A DNA stretch of 64,000 bases, taken from Plectrocnemia conspersa. Taxonomy: Eukaryota > Arthropoda > Insecta > Trichoptera > Polycentropodidae. This document shows positions 13,801-25,437 of this stretch, one piece after another. Under the pieces are notes generated by a model, which was not told where the DNA came from, made no database searches, and was given only the letters and a program-made list of their open reading frames with translations. The translations under genes and the position numbers were made by a program. The stretch's first letter is position 1. The number at the start of each line of letters is the position of its first letter. The DNA is taken from NCBI GenBank assembly GCA_009617715.1, contig VTFK01000008.1, positions 3,844,001-3,908,000 of the forward strand. Reading direction: 5' to 3'.

Positions 13801-15437
13801 TTATGATATTTTTTATAATAGACGTGAATAATCGAAGGAGCAAAATGGATCGACGTACTTCGATTGATTACAGATTTATAAAGACATTTAGGGTTCCCGT
13901 ATTTTCACCCGAATTGTAGAGAAAATTGTTGCTACTTTACGTTTTTTTATATATTTTAAACAAGATAAAGATAAATAAATGCTTCTTTAGATTATTGAAA
14001 AAACGAGATTTAAATTGGCCGACAGACAAATTTTATAGCGTAGCTCTGTAGAAAGCCATTATACATTTTTGCAAACTGTTGATTTCCGCGCGGTGCGATT
14101 TCTTATTATCTGATTATTTATGTAGTTTTTTGATTACCAAAGCAACTTCTATTCAAAGTTTTCCTTTTTTACGCATCGTAAAAAAAAAATGCAGCGGTTG
14201 TAAAACATTTTAAAATATTCATACACATTTAATTTTTGACAAAAGGTACTATGAAAATTATAGAGAAGTCAACAAATTTTTTGAGATATAAAAATTTTTG
14301 ATTTGGCATTTTTCTCGATAAATTCTCGAGAAGAAGCACTAGATATAAATAATTCACGATTATAGTATGGTACATATTTTGTTCGTGTTTTGATATTCCA
14401 GTATATTTTAATCCTAAATATCCCTTAGAGTCGTTTACCCTTATTATTTATTTCAGTCAAAGTGTGGATTTTTATTATTATATAAATGTTATTTTTTAAT
14501 CAATTATTTTATGTTGTGAAAATCTCTTTAAAAAGCGTTATTTTATTGTAAATAAAAAAATAACGATTCAACGATACATAACTCTTTTCTCGTTGCTTGT
14601 TAACTCGTATTTACTATCGAGTTTTTCAAGATCTGATTTACTTTCTTAAGGGCTTTCACTTTAATAATTGATTAGATTTCTAGTTATCTGTTCATTGCTT
14701 TCTTATGAAGCACTTTTTGAAAAAATCACGAGTTATATTTTGATAGATAATCAGTCAATTGATTAAAAAATACTTTCATGGTAGGGATATACCAAATTTG
14801 ATTTACCCCAAATAACAAGAGTTCGATGATTCGAGTTGAGCCGAAATTGTTTATATTATGATATGAAATACGAACGGATACTACTAATTGGAAATAGGCA
14901 CAGTAACCTAAGCACTATACGATCAACATCATGCTATGCACACAGTGACAAAATTGCAGGTTTATTAAACCGGACCACTCTCACGGGCGTTTAGGCCAGT
15001 TACAGTTAGACGGCGCATGAAAAAAATGCGTGATCCGTTTTGGATAAAAAATATTCCCATTCTCAATTAATTGGAACGCAGCAAAGATAATTTGCGAAGC
15101 ATTATTTTATTTCATCTTACGCTTGGCTACCGTTTTAAATGCAGTACTGAAAGTGGACTAAAAATGAATACATTGTAAGTGCCAACTTTCTGTAATTTCT
15201 TTTCACGCTCAATATATATTGTACTGACTACGCAATAACTTAACAGATTCATTAGAGGTGAATAATAAATAATTTATAACTTTAATATATATAACTATAA
15301 ATTGCAAACGTTCGCCAAAATTTAAGTATATATTTTTTCTGTATAGAGAAGCTAGTACAAATCCACATTATTTATATTATATTTTAAATCCCGTATAAAC
15401 TAAACATATTTAAAAAAATATTTTTTAAGAATTTGAT
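7880..15437. other. Long non-coding stretch
   Basis: A+T-rich DNA with no supportable gene. C+G-richer patches at 8740-8970, 9340-9660 and 12110-12440 hold overlapping open frames on both strands but no protein signature. A G-to-C-run patch at 11205-11275 may be a transposon-end fragment. A GGGCTACTTTT-type end lies at 9966. Confidence 0.5.
9966..9984 (+). repeat. Isolated end of the GGGCTACTTTT family
   Basis: GGCTACTTTTAAACGCGCC matches the terminus of the 26608-26810 element. No inverted partner is seen within about 1 kb. Confidence 0.4.
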
Positions 15438-15540
15438 GATTTTTATGCATATTTTACAATTTAAATCGTTAAAATCAATTTCGTAGAATTTCGTATGATT
15501 TTTATAAATGTTTTACAATTTAAATCGTTAAAATCAATTT
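15438..15540. repeat. Tandem duplication, about 59 bp period
   Basis: GATTTTTAT...TTTTACAATTTAAATCGTTAAAATCAATTT occurs at 15438 and again at 15497, with only a few differences over the second unit. It is A+T rich with no coding potential. Confidence 0.85.
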
Positions 15541-15972
15541 TGTTGTCCGTTCCCAAGCGCACCCAAAACTGGGATTTCCCTTTAAAATTTCAGAAGCAAT
15601 GATGGAACAATTTTATGACCTATATGGCTACAGCGTAGAATTGGTATATATAAACAAAGAGTGAATCTTCTCATGTTGAAGTCACTGTCAGCAAGTATTA
15701 TCTTTTTATAAAGAACATACTACATAAGTTTGATGTAACTGAATATCTTGAATTTGGCTATTCTGAAAGAGGAATGATGGCACAGAACAAAAATTGAATA
15801 AAAACCATGACATATTCTGCCACATCGGAATTAAAAATAACCCACTCTTAGATATTTTGGCTATCGATTATTCCAGGTATGCAATCACATATTTATAATC
15901 ATTGTAAAATATCGGTTATTAGATAACATCCAAGAAACTACACATTTATAAGCTGTCCGTTGGCTGATATAT

Positions 15973-15998
15973 ATAGCGTTCCCACTGCGACAGCGCCG
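15973..15998. repeat. Fragment of the fold-back family core
   Basis: GCGTTCCCACTGCGACAGCG and the following CCGA match the right arm of the 3.4 kb hairpin. The surrounding sequence does not continue the match. Confidence 0.45.
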
Positions 15999-16140
15999 AT
16001 TTGATCGACAATAACTTTCAATCCTCATACATACACGTTCACGTTTAAAACGTACCTGGTTTATTTGCAATTCTTAAAATCTAACGTATATGTGCATTAA
16101 ACCGGAAGCAATGATAATGTTTATGTAATATATGAGTAAA

Positions 16141-16525
16141 AAACTCACTTTTCGGCCTCGGAGCCCGGCGACGGGAATTCAAAATATGAAGATTTCATTA
16201 CGAAGACTGTTTTATGGTTGTTTATCTAATTTATTCAATGTATTCTTCTTATCCTAAACACATTATGTATATATTTAATTTTCATAGTTATAACACACCT
16301 AGTTAATTTGCAATCCGATTATTTATAAAAGGAAAAACTCAGTTTTCGGCCTCGGAGCCCGTCGCCGGGAATTCAAAATTTGAAGATTTCATTACGAAGA
16401 TTGTTTTATGATTGTTTATCTAGTTTAATCAATGCATTCTTCTAATCCTCAACACATTATGTATATATTTAATTTTTATGGTTATAACACACCTAGTTAA
16501 TTTGCAATCCGATTATTTATATTCA
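16141..16525. repeat. Tandem dimer, about 194 bp monomer (satellite-like)
   Basis: Two highly similar units start at 16141 and 16335, each opening with AAACTCA then TTTTCGGCCTCGGAGCCCG. They close with ACACACCTAGTTAATTTGCA before CCGATTATTTAT. A weak trace of the unit end (CCTGGTTTATTTGCAATTC) near 16052-16072 suggests a third, eroded copy to the left. The G+C-rich start of each monomer contrasts with its A+T-rich remainder. Confidence 0.85.
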
Positions 16526-18499
16526 GTCAAATGGCAAATGAATGAAAATTATTGTCGCGTAGCAAAATTTTATTATTAAATAATAATTATTTAAAACTGT
16601 TGTCACGGTACTGTCGGCCATCTTGTTTTATATTTGAATGCTTATTTTTCATTGGTCGAAACAACAGAATGCATTACTGATGCCTCGAAAAGCAATGAAG
16701 CAAATTCAATTTTTTTTTTATTATTATTTATAATTATAATTAAATATATTTCCTTTAACGGCTGTAACGCTGCCATAGAAAAATAATTTTTTAGAAGTAT
16801 TTTTCTAGCTAATTAATTTAATGATATATAATATCATTATATATAAAATGCATAGTTAGCTATAAACTAAGCTTATTTATTTTTTTATATTGATCGTTCT
16901 TGTATCAATCCACAATTAATTAGATAAATATATAATATTAAAATATTTAGATATATCAATATATGTTATTAGTAAAAAAATATACATATAAACAATGAAG
17001 ATAAGTGTCAATTTATCGTAATTTTAATTAAGGAAATGTTTTTGTTGAACACAAGGCTCTCTCCATTCGATCCAGACGATCGAGGAAGTTTCAAGATTAA
17101 AATTGCATAATTAGTGACCTCTGCAATTATTTTTTACAAACCTTTACACGTAGAGATTTAAATTTTTTTAAATTGAACACGAATCCATCATCATTATGTT
17201 CACTTTTGACTTGTTCTTTTATTTTTTTGTATGGGACAATCATTACGTTAATTTCCCCCATAATGCATTGTGTTACACATGACGCACATATTGTTCTTTA
17301 TAATCCATCGCTTATTGTTTGTCACTTTGTCATTTCCTTGGATTTGAATAGAATTGCTTTCTCGTACAAAGATAAAAATTATCCGTTGATGTGTCGGCGA
17401 CAAGCCGAGAAAGTTTTTAAGTGGAACAAGTAAAACGACAAAGCGTGCCTAATGCAACTCATTGTTTCTTTGCGCACTCGAACCATTGGCCCAAAACTAA
17501 TCAGAAACAACATTTCATTCCATCTCAATATAAAAAAAAATAACGTTTTGTTGGAATTTTAGAGGGCACAGCAAATTTCAGAGTGGCAAAACTGCGATTT
17601 GTTTCGCGAGAGGAAAAACCTTCGATTCGGTCGATAGCCAATCGACAATGCTGCTCTTTGGTAAATGTGTGTCAAAATTTTGACTTTAAAATCTTGCGGT
17701 TTCAGTTTTTTTGAAACGGTTCGAAAGCGAAATACACGTGGCAGTCTACATACATAAATGAGATATTTTTATTGGAGAGTCAAGCTGAAAACTGCCTTGG
17801 TGTGCCTATAAATAAAATACTTTCTTTACTCTCGTTGCAAATTACAAATAAACAATTTCGTTGTACGTGTTTATTCGATCTTCGTTAAGCGTGAAAGTTG
17901 CTCTTATTAATACGATTTAACGTTTGACTGAAACAATCGAGACTTTCGCTTAACAATTATTTATATTATATTATGACCGCAGTTTATGATTCATTATGTT
18001 TCATTTCGAATTTTATGAATCAATAAATTTATAGACAATCAAATAGATAATTTTTATTGAAGGATATGCTTCGTATTGTTTTATTGCAAATGACACAAAA
18101 AATGACTAATATTAACAAACAGTTTCAAGTATGAATAGGCGTGCGAACTAATTATTGTGTAAGCTATACAACTATAATATATTCAACTGCGTATATTGTT
18201 ACTGAAACAAATTAGTTAATGTTTAAAAAATAAATGGCAAAATAACCAAATCAGTTTTTTCTCTGAAAAGACTGCTTTCAAAAATATTACCCATGACTTG
18301 TAAATCAATAAAAACCAAAGAATAAAATACCTTTTTCAACATATTACAAAATATTTTAATAAATGGATCAGTTATCGAACACATGCAGCATTCGAAATGG
18401 GCGTCAACAGTATGTATATGAGCGTATATTAGAGATGTTGTAGATGTTTGTATATACGTATGTTAAATTGTCAACAAAACTTGTATAATGGATCATGAT

Positions 18500-18705
18500 A
18501 ATCAAATTTGTAATCGAAATAAATAATTAATCTTCTGAATAATTGCTGCATGTACGTCGTTGATAAAGATAAGAAAGAGCAGAGAATTTAAATTTGATCC
18601 CTGCGGTAATCCAGAATAAGCGAAATACTCGATAAAGCTAACAAGACCGTTCGAGAAGACAAACTTTGTCGTATGCTTTTTAAACGTCTGTGTAGATTTC
18701 ATTGA
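18500..18705 (-). mobile_element. LINE reverse transcriptase fragment
   Basis: The minus-strand frame contains SGLPQGSNLNSLLFLIFIND, the conserved segment following the palm of non-LTR reverse transcriptases (canonical GVPQGSxLGPLLFLIFINDL). It is followed by truncated sequence where FADD would be expected. Only about 200 bases are recognisable and both sides decay quickly. Confidence 0.75.
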
Positions 18706-20372
18706 ATCAAATAATTTTATTACCGCCTTCGAAAACCAAAAGAGATTATTGACTTTGGAGCGACTCGGACGAAAACCGCGTTATTGGTACACTAAGACCT
18801 GCTGATAGTAATTGTATCAAACAATTTAGCAGATATTAAAGCAACTGCGGCCAGATCAGACACATGCTTATTTCGTGCTCATCGCAGCATATTTTAAATT
18901 ATTACTAACGAATAAATAAGAACGATAGATACATTCCAAATATGAAACATTTTGTGGTTTGTATAACATTCTCATTTTTTTATGAATTGAGCTGATTTTT
19001 AGAATATACATAAAAGAGTAATTATTTTCAAGATATCTTCAAATTAATGACTTAAATATAATATAAAAATGTACATATACACATATAAACTGAATTTAAT
19101 TAGGAACAAAAGCGTAATGATTGCGTATATCTCAGTGTAAAAATTCACGGTCTGCCGATTTTATGTTTACATCCGTATCTGTAAAATTTTAATAATTCAC
19201 TAAATTAACTACGCTTTGTGAACGATATTATTATTATTATATAAGAATATAACTTTACTGATATCATTCTGAATTAAAAGCACTCTTCACTTTACGCAAT
19301 ATGATTAAATAACACATTATGCAATTACATTAGAATAATATATATTATGCATTTCAATAAATTGCAATCATACTATTGCATTGTATGTGCATCATGATTC
19401 GAGCATACGACTTGCATGTCCGATCGTTTCGGAATGATTGATACGATTCTCGGTAGAGCACGTGAATTCGAAATGTAGAATCTTCTATGGAAATTTTGAG
19501 TTCGTGGGAAGACGGCGGCATGTCTTGGAGATTTTCACACAATTAAAAAAGCGTAATGTGTTACGTCACGTGAACATTTTACGTAATTGTTTGGTAAATA
19601 CAGGAGAGGGAAAAAACGTCGGAAATAAACATAGTTCGAGGCACCTATGACCTCTGAAGAGAAATGTTAGGATTTTGCTGTGGTTATGTATGCTATTGGT
19701 ATTGTTGCATTATACTTGAATATTGTCATATAAGAAAACTGCAAGACATATTTTTAAAATGGTTAATGCTGTGTAAAAATGCGTAATATTTTTCTTCTCA
19801 AAATCTACACTAATTTTTAGTTAGAGCAATTTAATATATTTTATATTAAATAAATTTCTTCACCAAATTAAAGAATATTTTTTTAATTTATATTTGGGAT
19901 AACAGTTATTTTTTACAAATACATTACTAAGAGTTACGTTAAACAGTCTTAAAAGTTCAACGATCTTCTCACCGACCATTTTATTAAAACTATGTTTTAA
20001 TCGTCAATAAAACTTCAATTGCCTGATTAAAATTTAAATAATCGCTAAATAAAACGTTTTATCACACAAAATTTAATTGAAATAGTATATGGAGGCGTTG
20101 TTTTATTAATATTAATTAAATTAATATTTTTCTAATAATATTCGCTATATTTATAATATACATAGGCAAGGTATTCTTTTAAACAAAAAAGTTGCCGGAA
20201 CTCACTTCTTGTCAAGCATTTTACTAAAGAAAGGTATATTCAAATATCATTTAAATTACATTTTTTTTTTTACTGGTGAAAGATTCTAAATTTTGCAAAT
20301 ATTTATATAGTAGTAGAAAATATAGTAGTTTCACCAGTGAAGATATATTTCAGCTAGCAAGTTATATTTTCA

Positions 20373-20570
20373 GTCGTCGCCGTCACAGTGGGAACACTCG
20401 CATGCCGAACGTTCCCAGTGCGACGACACAATTTTATTGCTTTTGACGTGGATTTTTGACTTCTGAGAAGGGATAATTGTGTTTTGCGCTCTCCTATTGG
20501 GCAAAATTCGGCTTAGATCTACTTTATTTGATTCTCACTCATTGAAAATCGTAATATTGTTAAAAATGTC
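20373..20570. repeat. Fold-back element (copy 2), left arm truncated
   Basis: A short hairpin core (GTGGGAAC / GTTCCCA, with GTCGTCGC / GCGACGAC) is followed by ATTTTATTGCTTTTGACGTG, TTCTGAGAAGGGATAATTGT and TATTGGGCAAAATTCGG. It continues to about 20570 with sequence matching, inverted, the 3348-3423 flank of copy 1. This copy therefore keeps the outer half that copy 1 lost on its right side. Confidence 0.7.
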
Positions 20571-22370
20571 GTAAATTAAATTGTAGTTTCTGATCTTATG
20601 ACGTTACGCAAATTGTCAATTGCTTTTTTAAACATCAAAAGTACCGTAAAAAAGGTGTTACATGACAAAAAAGCCCTGTACAAAGGTATATAGAATAGTA
20701 CCTTTAAATTTGACCAAAAACTCATTACCTAAGATAATTTTAATAAAAAAAAACTTATATTCCCAGTTATTTTTCCATCGTTTCGATGCAAATTTTTTAC
20801 ATCGAAATCAAAATGAGATAAAATCTAGACTTCAGCTAAAGTAGCACCCTTTTTTATTTGATTTTTATCCTATAACTATTCAAGCAATTAATTTAGATAA
20901 AAATATATTATAAAATGAATATGTGTGGAAAATGTGTTATTCTTTATGCTCGAGATATTGTATCAAGTGTTATTTGTATATCATATTTATGTATCCTTAT
21001 TTCCTTGGTTAAAGCACGTCTAATAATAACGTGTTCTAATATGTTTCATGTTAATCGCAAGGTTATCTACAAGTGTAAATAAGATTATCCATGTGTGCCT
21101 TTATCTCTTTATTTATACGTTGATGATTAAATCCTTTTAAGCACTTAAACTCAATCACTGCTGCATTAAATTCAAGTAGGTTCCTATAAGTCTATAATTT
21201 ATTTCAATTGAAAATAATAGTATGCTTAACAATAAAAACTTATTTAAAAGGTTCGTTGATATTCGCTGTAGGCAGTCTTACTTGGCAGATTGATATGTGT
21301 CTTAATTCTGGATACATTAAAGTACGTGACCAATTATCTTTTCCGAGTTTCATCCGACCTTCCGCCATCTTGAGAGTCTGGTGCTCTCGGTTCGCAACCT
21401 TCGACGCCCCATGAGGCCAGCAGCTTCCCAAACCCGAGTTTCTTGTTTCCCATAAATGGTAAGCGGTCTTGGTGCCGTATATGGGGCCATTATTTGATGT
21501 TTTAATGTGTTTTTAACTGATGCATTTCCATCGGTAAACGACTCATCGGTATGGATGCCCTCGAACAACTTGAATGTATAACAATACCATTCTTATACTG
21601 CGATATATTTTTTTGATCGTTAATCGACACCATAAGTTAAAGGTACAACATATGCATTGCTCCTTTTAGTTTCAGCAAAACATAAAAATAAAAAAGTTAA
21701 ATGTAAGCTTGGTAAAATTTGTATTCATCAGGATGAGTAAATTATTATTTATTAGTTTGTAAGTAGCGGTTGACGATGAGGAAAACAGCTCAAAACAATG
21801 ATGACGCTGGTTTGCTGGGCACTCGCCCGCGGGCTGGAACGAAGTAACACACTGAAGTGTAACAGCGCCCTGTTCCGATCAATGTGGTTTGCACATATAA
21901 GGGCAATACCTACTCAGGAAATTTTAAAAATCTAAGAATATCTTCAAAATTATGAAGATTTTCAAGATAAACATGCTGAGGATGTGTTTAATTCTCTTGG
22001 CCTAAATAACAACTGCGGACTCCTTATGTTGTTTGACAGTTACAAACAATGATTACGAATTATGCTAAACAAGCAAAGCATCGACTTAATGTGTGTGTAA
22101 TTACCAAAAAGTAAATTATTAGCTTATTAATATGTATATATTTATTTAGTTAGACAAAGATATATTTACAAATCTAGTGTTTTCTGTGGCTACCGTAAAA
22201 GGCACTTTGCATTTCCATTAAAGGCCACCCATAGCTCATGCGTTCGCATGCTCATTTATAAATAAATCTTTATTGGATTTAATTAAAATGGTATACGAGT
22301 TGAAAGGTTACCATATAGGCACTCAATCAACTATTTTTATCCGTATGCGATTAATTTATTTCACTTCCCT

Positions 22371-22555
22371 AAGATGGCGGCGGAAATTGAACGCAACGCG
22401 GCTTGGATGCGAGCAATATGGACAGGTATGAATTGCATTGCGTATAATTTGTGACGCCGCCGCACATATTAATGCGTTTGTTCGTTTACTTTCACTAACA
22501 ATATCACGAAACCATATTGTTCGATAAAAATCAACGTCGGCCGCTAATATGGCGG
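22371..22555 (+). promoter_or_regulatory. Pleiohomeotic/YY1-like motifs
   Basis: AAGATGGCGGCGGAA at 22371 and AATATGGCGG at 22546 match the AANATGGCGG core of YY1/Pho sites. An inverted CCGCCATCTTG lies at 21362. YY1-type motifs in insects mark promoters and Polycomb elements. No transcript start is evident. Confidence 0.3.
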
Positions 22556-23552
22556 ACAGATATGGGCTCGTAACTCCTTTTCAGACGAATAGTAAAACCA
22601 GAATTCCGCGGGTGTTCCATTTTTTTGCATTTTGTTGACATCAGAATGCACAATACAAACCGATTCGGTTTTAAGGACGTGGCACACATGAAAAGCAGAA
22701 GACTTTGACAAAAAATCGGTTTAATTAATTTATTGTCTGTGTGCATAACTCCACATAAATCAGATTGCATCTTACCCTTATGTAGAACTAAAGGGTAAAA
22801 AAACAAAGACAGTAATCTCGCAATCAGCGAAAGGGTAATTAATTCACTCATGAGGGGATCCAAGTATAAAACCTGTTAAGATTAAACTGCAAGATAATTA
22901 CAATAAATTGTTAAATTTTAATATTGTCGCTCTTAAAAATATTAAAATAATTAGCATTATAATCAGACATATGAAACAAACCGTAGGGACTAGATTAAAT
23001 AAACTTATTGTTGATTATTGTAACTGAAAATGAGCATGAATGGATCGAGAAATCTTCAAATATTGGTTAAAAACCAAATGGGTTTTAAATCAATCTTCAA
23101 TTTTCTCTAACCTACCAGCTAGGGATTCTGAGCTTTCATGTTTTTCAATATCTCAGGAATCAATACTTTTGATTATTTTTCATTTAAATCATTGATATTC
23201 TTGCCGATATAAATGTTATGGATTCTTTCTAAGTGTTTCAATAATCTACTTGTATTCGATCCTTACTCAAAATCTGTTTCGGACAGTGAATGTATTGAGC
23301 TAATTTATTTTATAGATTTTTGAAATCCTTCCAAACTTCTGATTGACATTTATTTATTAGGTCTAAAATAATCAAATATATAATAATTAAAATTCGTGAC
23401 GTTATAGATCTATAACAGGGCACAAAAAATAAATATATGACAATTGATTCGTCAACATCAACTTCACGATTTGGAATTTAATGTTCTCAAAATATATCGT
23501 CTAAATATTGAGTTGAAATAAAGTACTTTAATTTATTTAAAGAAAATATGTA

Positions 23553-24034
23553 CAGTCCGTCCAAGATATTTACGCTCATCGTCACAGTATTGGTGAGAAA
23601 ATATAGTAGGGTGATCATGTGAAATTACAAGTGCAATTAATTTTTAATTTTTTAATTTATTTTTTACTTATTTTGTTTATTTATATACAAATTTAACTCA
23701 AAAACATGAGACCAGTTTTGGTATCACTCTCCAGGTTGAATATATGTTAAATATAATATTTTTAAAAATACCATTAGAATATTACAGGAATTGTTTTATT
23801 GCTTACAAAATTCCACAACATGACAATAATTTATAATAAAAATATAACACATTATAATTTTAAATTCAATTTTCAACATATGGTCACCCTTAAAACATCC
23901 CTGATTTAGTATTGGTAACGTTCTCCTATCGGTGTAAACAAATTCGCGGAAAACTGTATATGTATGCATGCATGCGTACACGCACCCTTATTTCTAACAC
24001 AACGATGATGAGCGCTAACATCTTGGATGGACTA
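23553..24034. mobile_element. Tc1/mariner-like non-autonomous element, 482 bp
   Basis: Terminal inverted repeats CAGTCCGTCCAAGATATTTA (left) and TAGTCCATCCAAGATGTTAG (right end read inward) continue with CGCTCATC on both sides. The element is flanked by TA at 23551-23552 and 24035-24036. The interior is A+T rich with no transposase. A TA target and CAGTCC-type ends point to the Tc1/mariner superfamily. Confidence 0.85.
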
Positions 24035-24644
24035 TATGTACATAAATGTGAAAACAAAACTTTTTAGATTGAGAACAATGATTGCGGCTGGTACAGATTG
24101 GTTAAAAATTGTTTCCAAAATCCTTCGATGGATTAACAGATTTTACTTTCGAATTTTAGTAATTTAACAATTCTAGGTAAAATGGTTAGGGATTGCTAAA
24201 CCTTTTTACCGTAATATATTGATAGAAGTATCTCTAAGAAACTAATGAAATAAAATACTAAAAATTGCATAATGATGTCATTTAAAATGGCTATAGAAAA
24301 TATATTGTGCATGACATAGATACCTTTGGACTGTAATGAAAAAAGATTTTGGTCATTACGTACATGCCTTTGGACTTCTAAAGGTTAAATTATCGATTGC
24401 GATATAATTCCTGATTCCGATTTCAATTTCTACAATTTAAAAATAATGAATATAAAATTTATTAATTATTAAATAATAATTTAAATAAATAAAATACGTT
24501 TTAATTATGTACAAGGCAAAAAATATTTTTTATTCAAAATTATTAATATAAATTATTAAATTTAGTATTGACACAAAAGCTTATAAAATATAATAGAATA
24601 TAATGCTTAAAAAAAAAACAAAAAGTAAAAATTTAAACCAGAGT

Positions 24645-24700
24645 TTCCCAACGTGTTTGTGCCACGTCTCATTTTAATGCCTCAAAAGGTAACACTTAAC
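24645..24700 (+). mobile_element. hAT-like terminus remnant
   Basis: CAGAGTTTCCCAACGTGTTT matches the terminus style of a second copy at 63869 (CAGAGTTTCCCAAACTTTTT) and of hAT-group inverted repeats in general. It is followed by TGCCACGTCTC. The opposite end was not found. Confidence 0.5.
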
Positions 24701-25039
24701 AATTCATATATCAAATGTCCTAAAAATCCTAAATTATAATATAAAAACATTATCAAATTTTCAGATTTGTAATATCATACATCATATGTATAAAGACCAA
24801 AAATATTGTGCATAAACGACATTAATGTCAAGTTCGCTGTAATTTAATTTGTTCTATTTTTAATTACACTAACTATGGATTTGCATCAACATCTGCGTTC
24901 AAAGTCGTTTGACTTTTTTTGCTCACATTTAAAATATAAATAAAAATAAGGCCATTCGGAAGTGAAAAATTAAGTCGATCTAAACACATCAATCGCGACC
25001 ATATCCGGAAATTAATATTTTTCAACCACAATCTCCTAC

Positions 25040-25437
25040 TATAAAATATAAATACCTGCGTCTCTTTCCATCATCAGTCTGTCCCTTTCTGGCATCCCCC
25101 CTCCCCGCTGCGTTGCATTATCTTTTCACTTGTTCGACGCATCGTTTGTTTACATCTCATTTAGGGGCCGGTGTTGTTAGAGTACGGACGCGCGCTGCCG
25201 TATTTCGTTTTCGTTTCGCTCGCGAACGCGTATTTTGTTTTTCATTCTGATAAAATAAAACAGTTGCAAACTCATTTTATATTTAAAAAAAACCAAATGA
25301 AATTCGAGTGATAGGCTAACGATAATAATAAAAGTGATTTTTTAGTGCTTTTGTTACACAACTGCTACTACCCCTAAGATATTGGACATTCGCCAATAAC
25401 CGGCGAATAAACCTCCTAACTTTTCGACAAATAAAAA
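25040..25437 (+). promoter_or_regulatory. TATA-type core promoter and non-coding first exon
   Basis: TATAAATA at 25047-25054 (inside a longer TATA-like run from 25040) is followed 29 bases downstream by an arthropod initiator, TCAGT at 25074-25078, with the A at 25076 as the likely transcription start. About 360 bases of C+G-enriched sequence with scattered short frames then run to a GTGAGT splice donor at 25438. The layout fits a 5' untranslated first exon. The gene it serves is not identified. No coding exon is seen before 59 kb, so it may be a distal alternative promoter of the MICAL-like gene or belong to another gene whose coding exons lie outside the window. Confidence 0.5.

Larger units (their letters stand above)
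16526..23552. other. Mostly non-coding stretch
   Basis: Apart from the LINE fragment at 18.5 kb, the fold-back copy at 20.4 kb and the YY1-like motifs, I see no gene. The C+G-richer blocks at 21340-21560 and 22360-22560 could be regulatory. Confidence 0.5.

Noticed and set aside
21520..21570. Hammerhead ribozyme (GATGAGTC ... GGAAA on the minus strand)
   Set aside because: The first core base of CTGATGA is changed, and no convincing stem II or third helix could be drawn.
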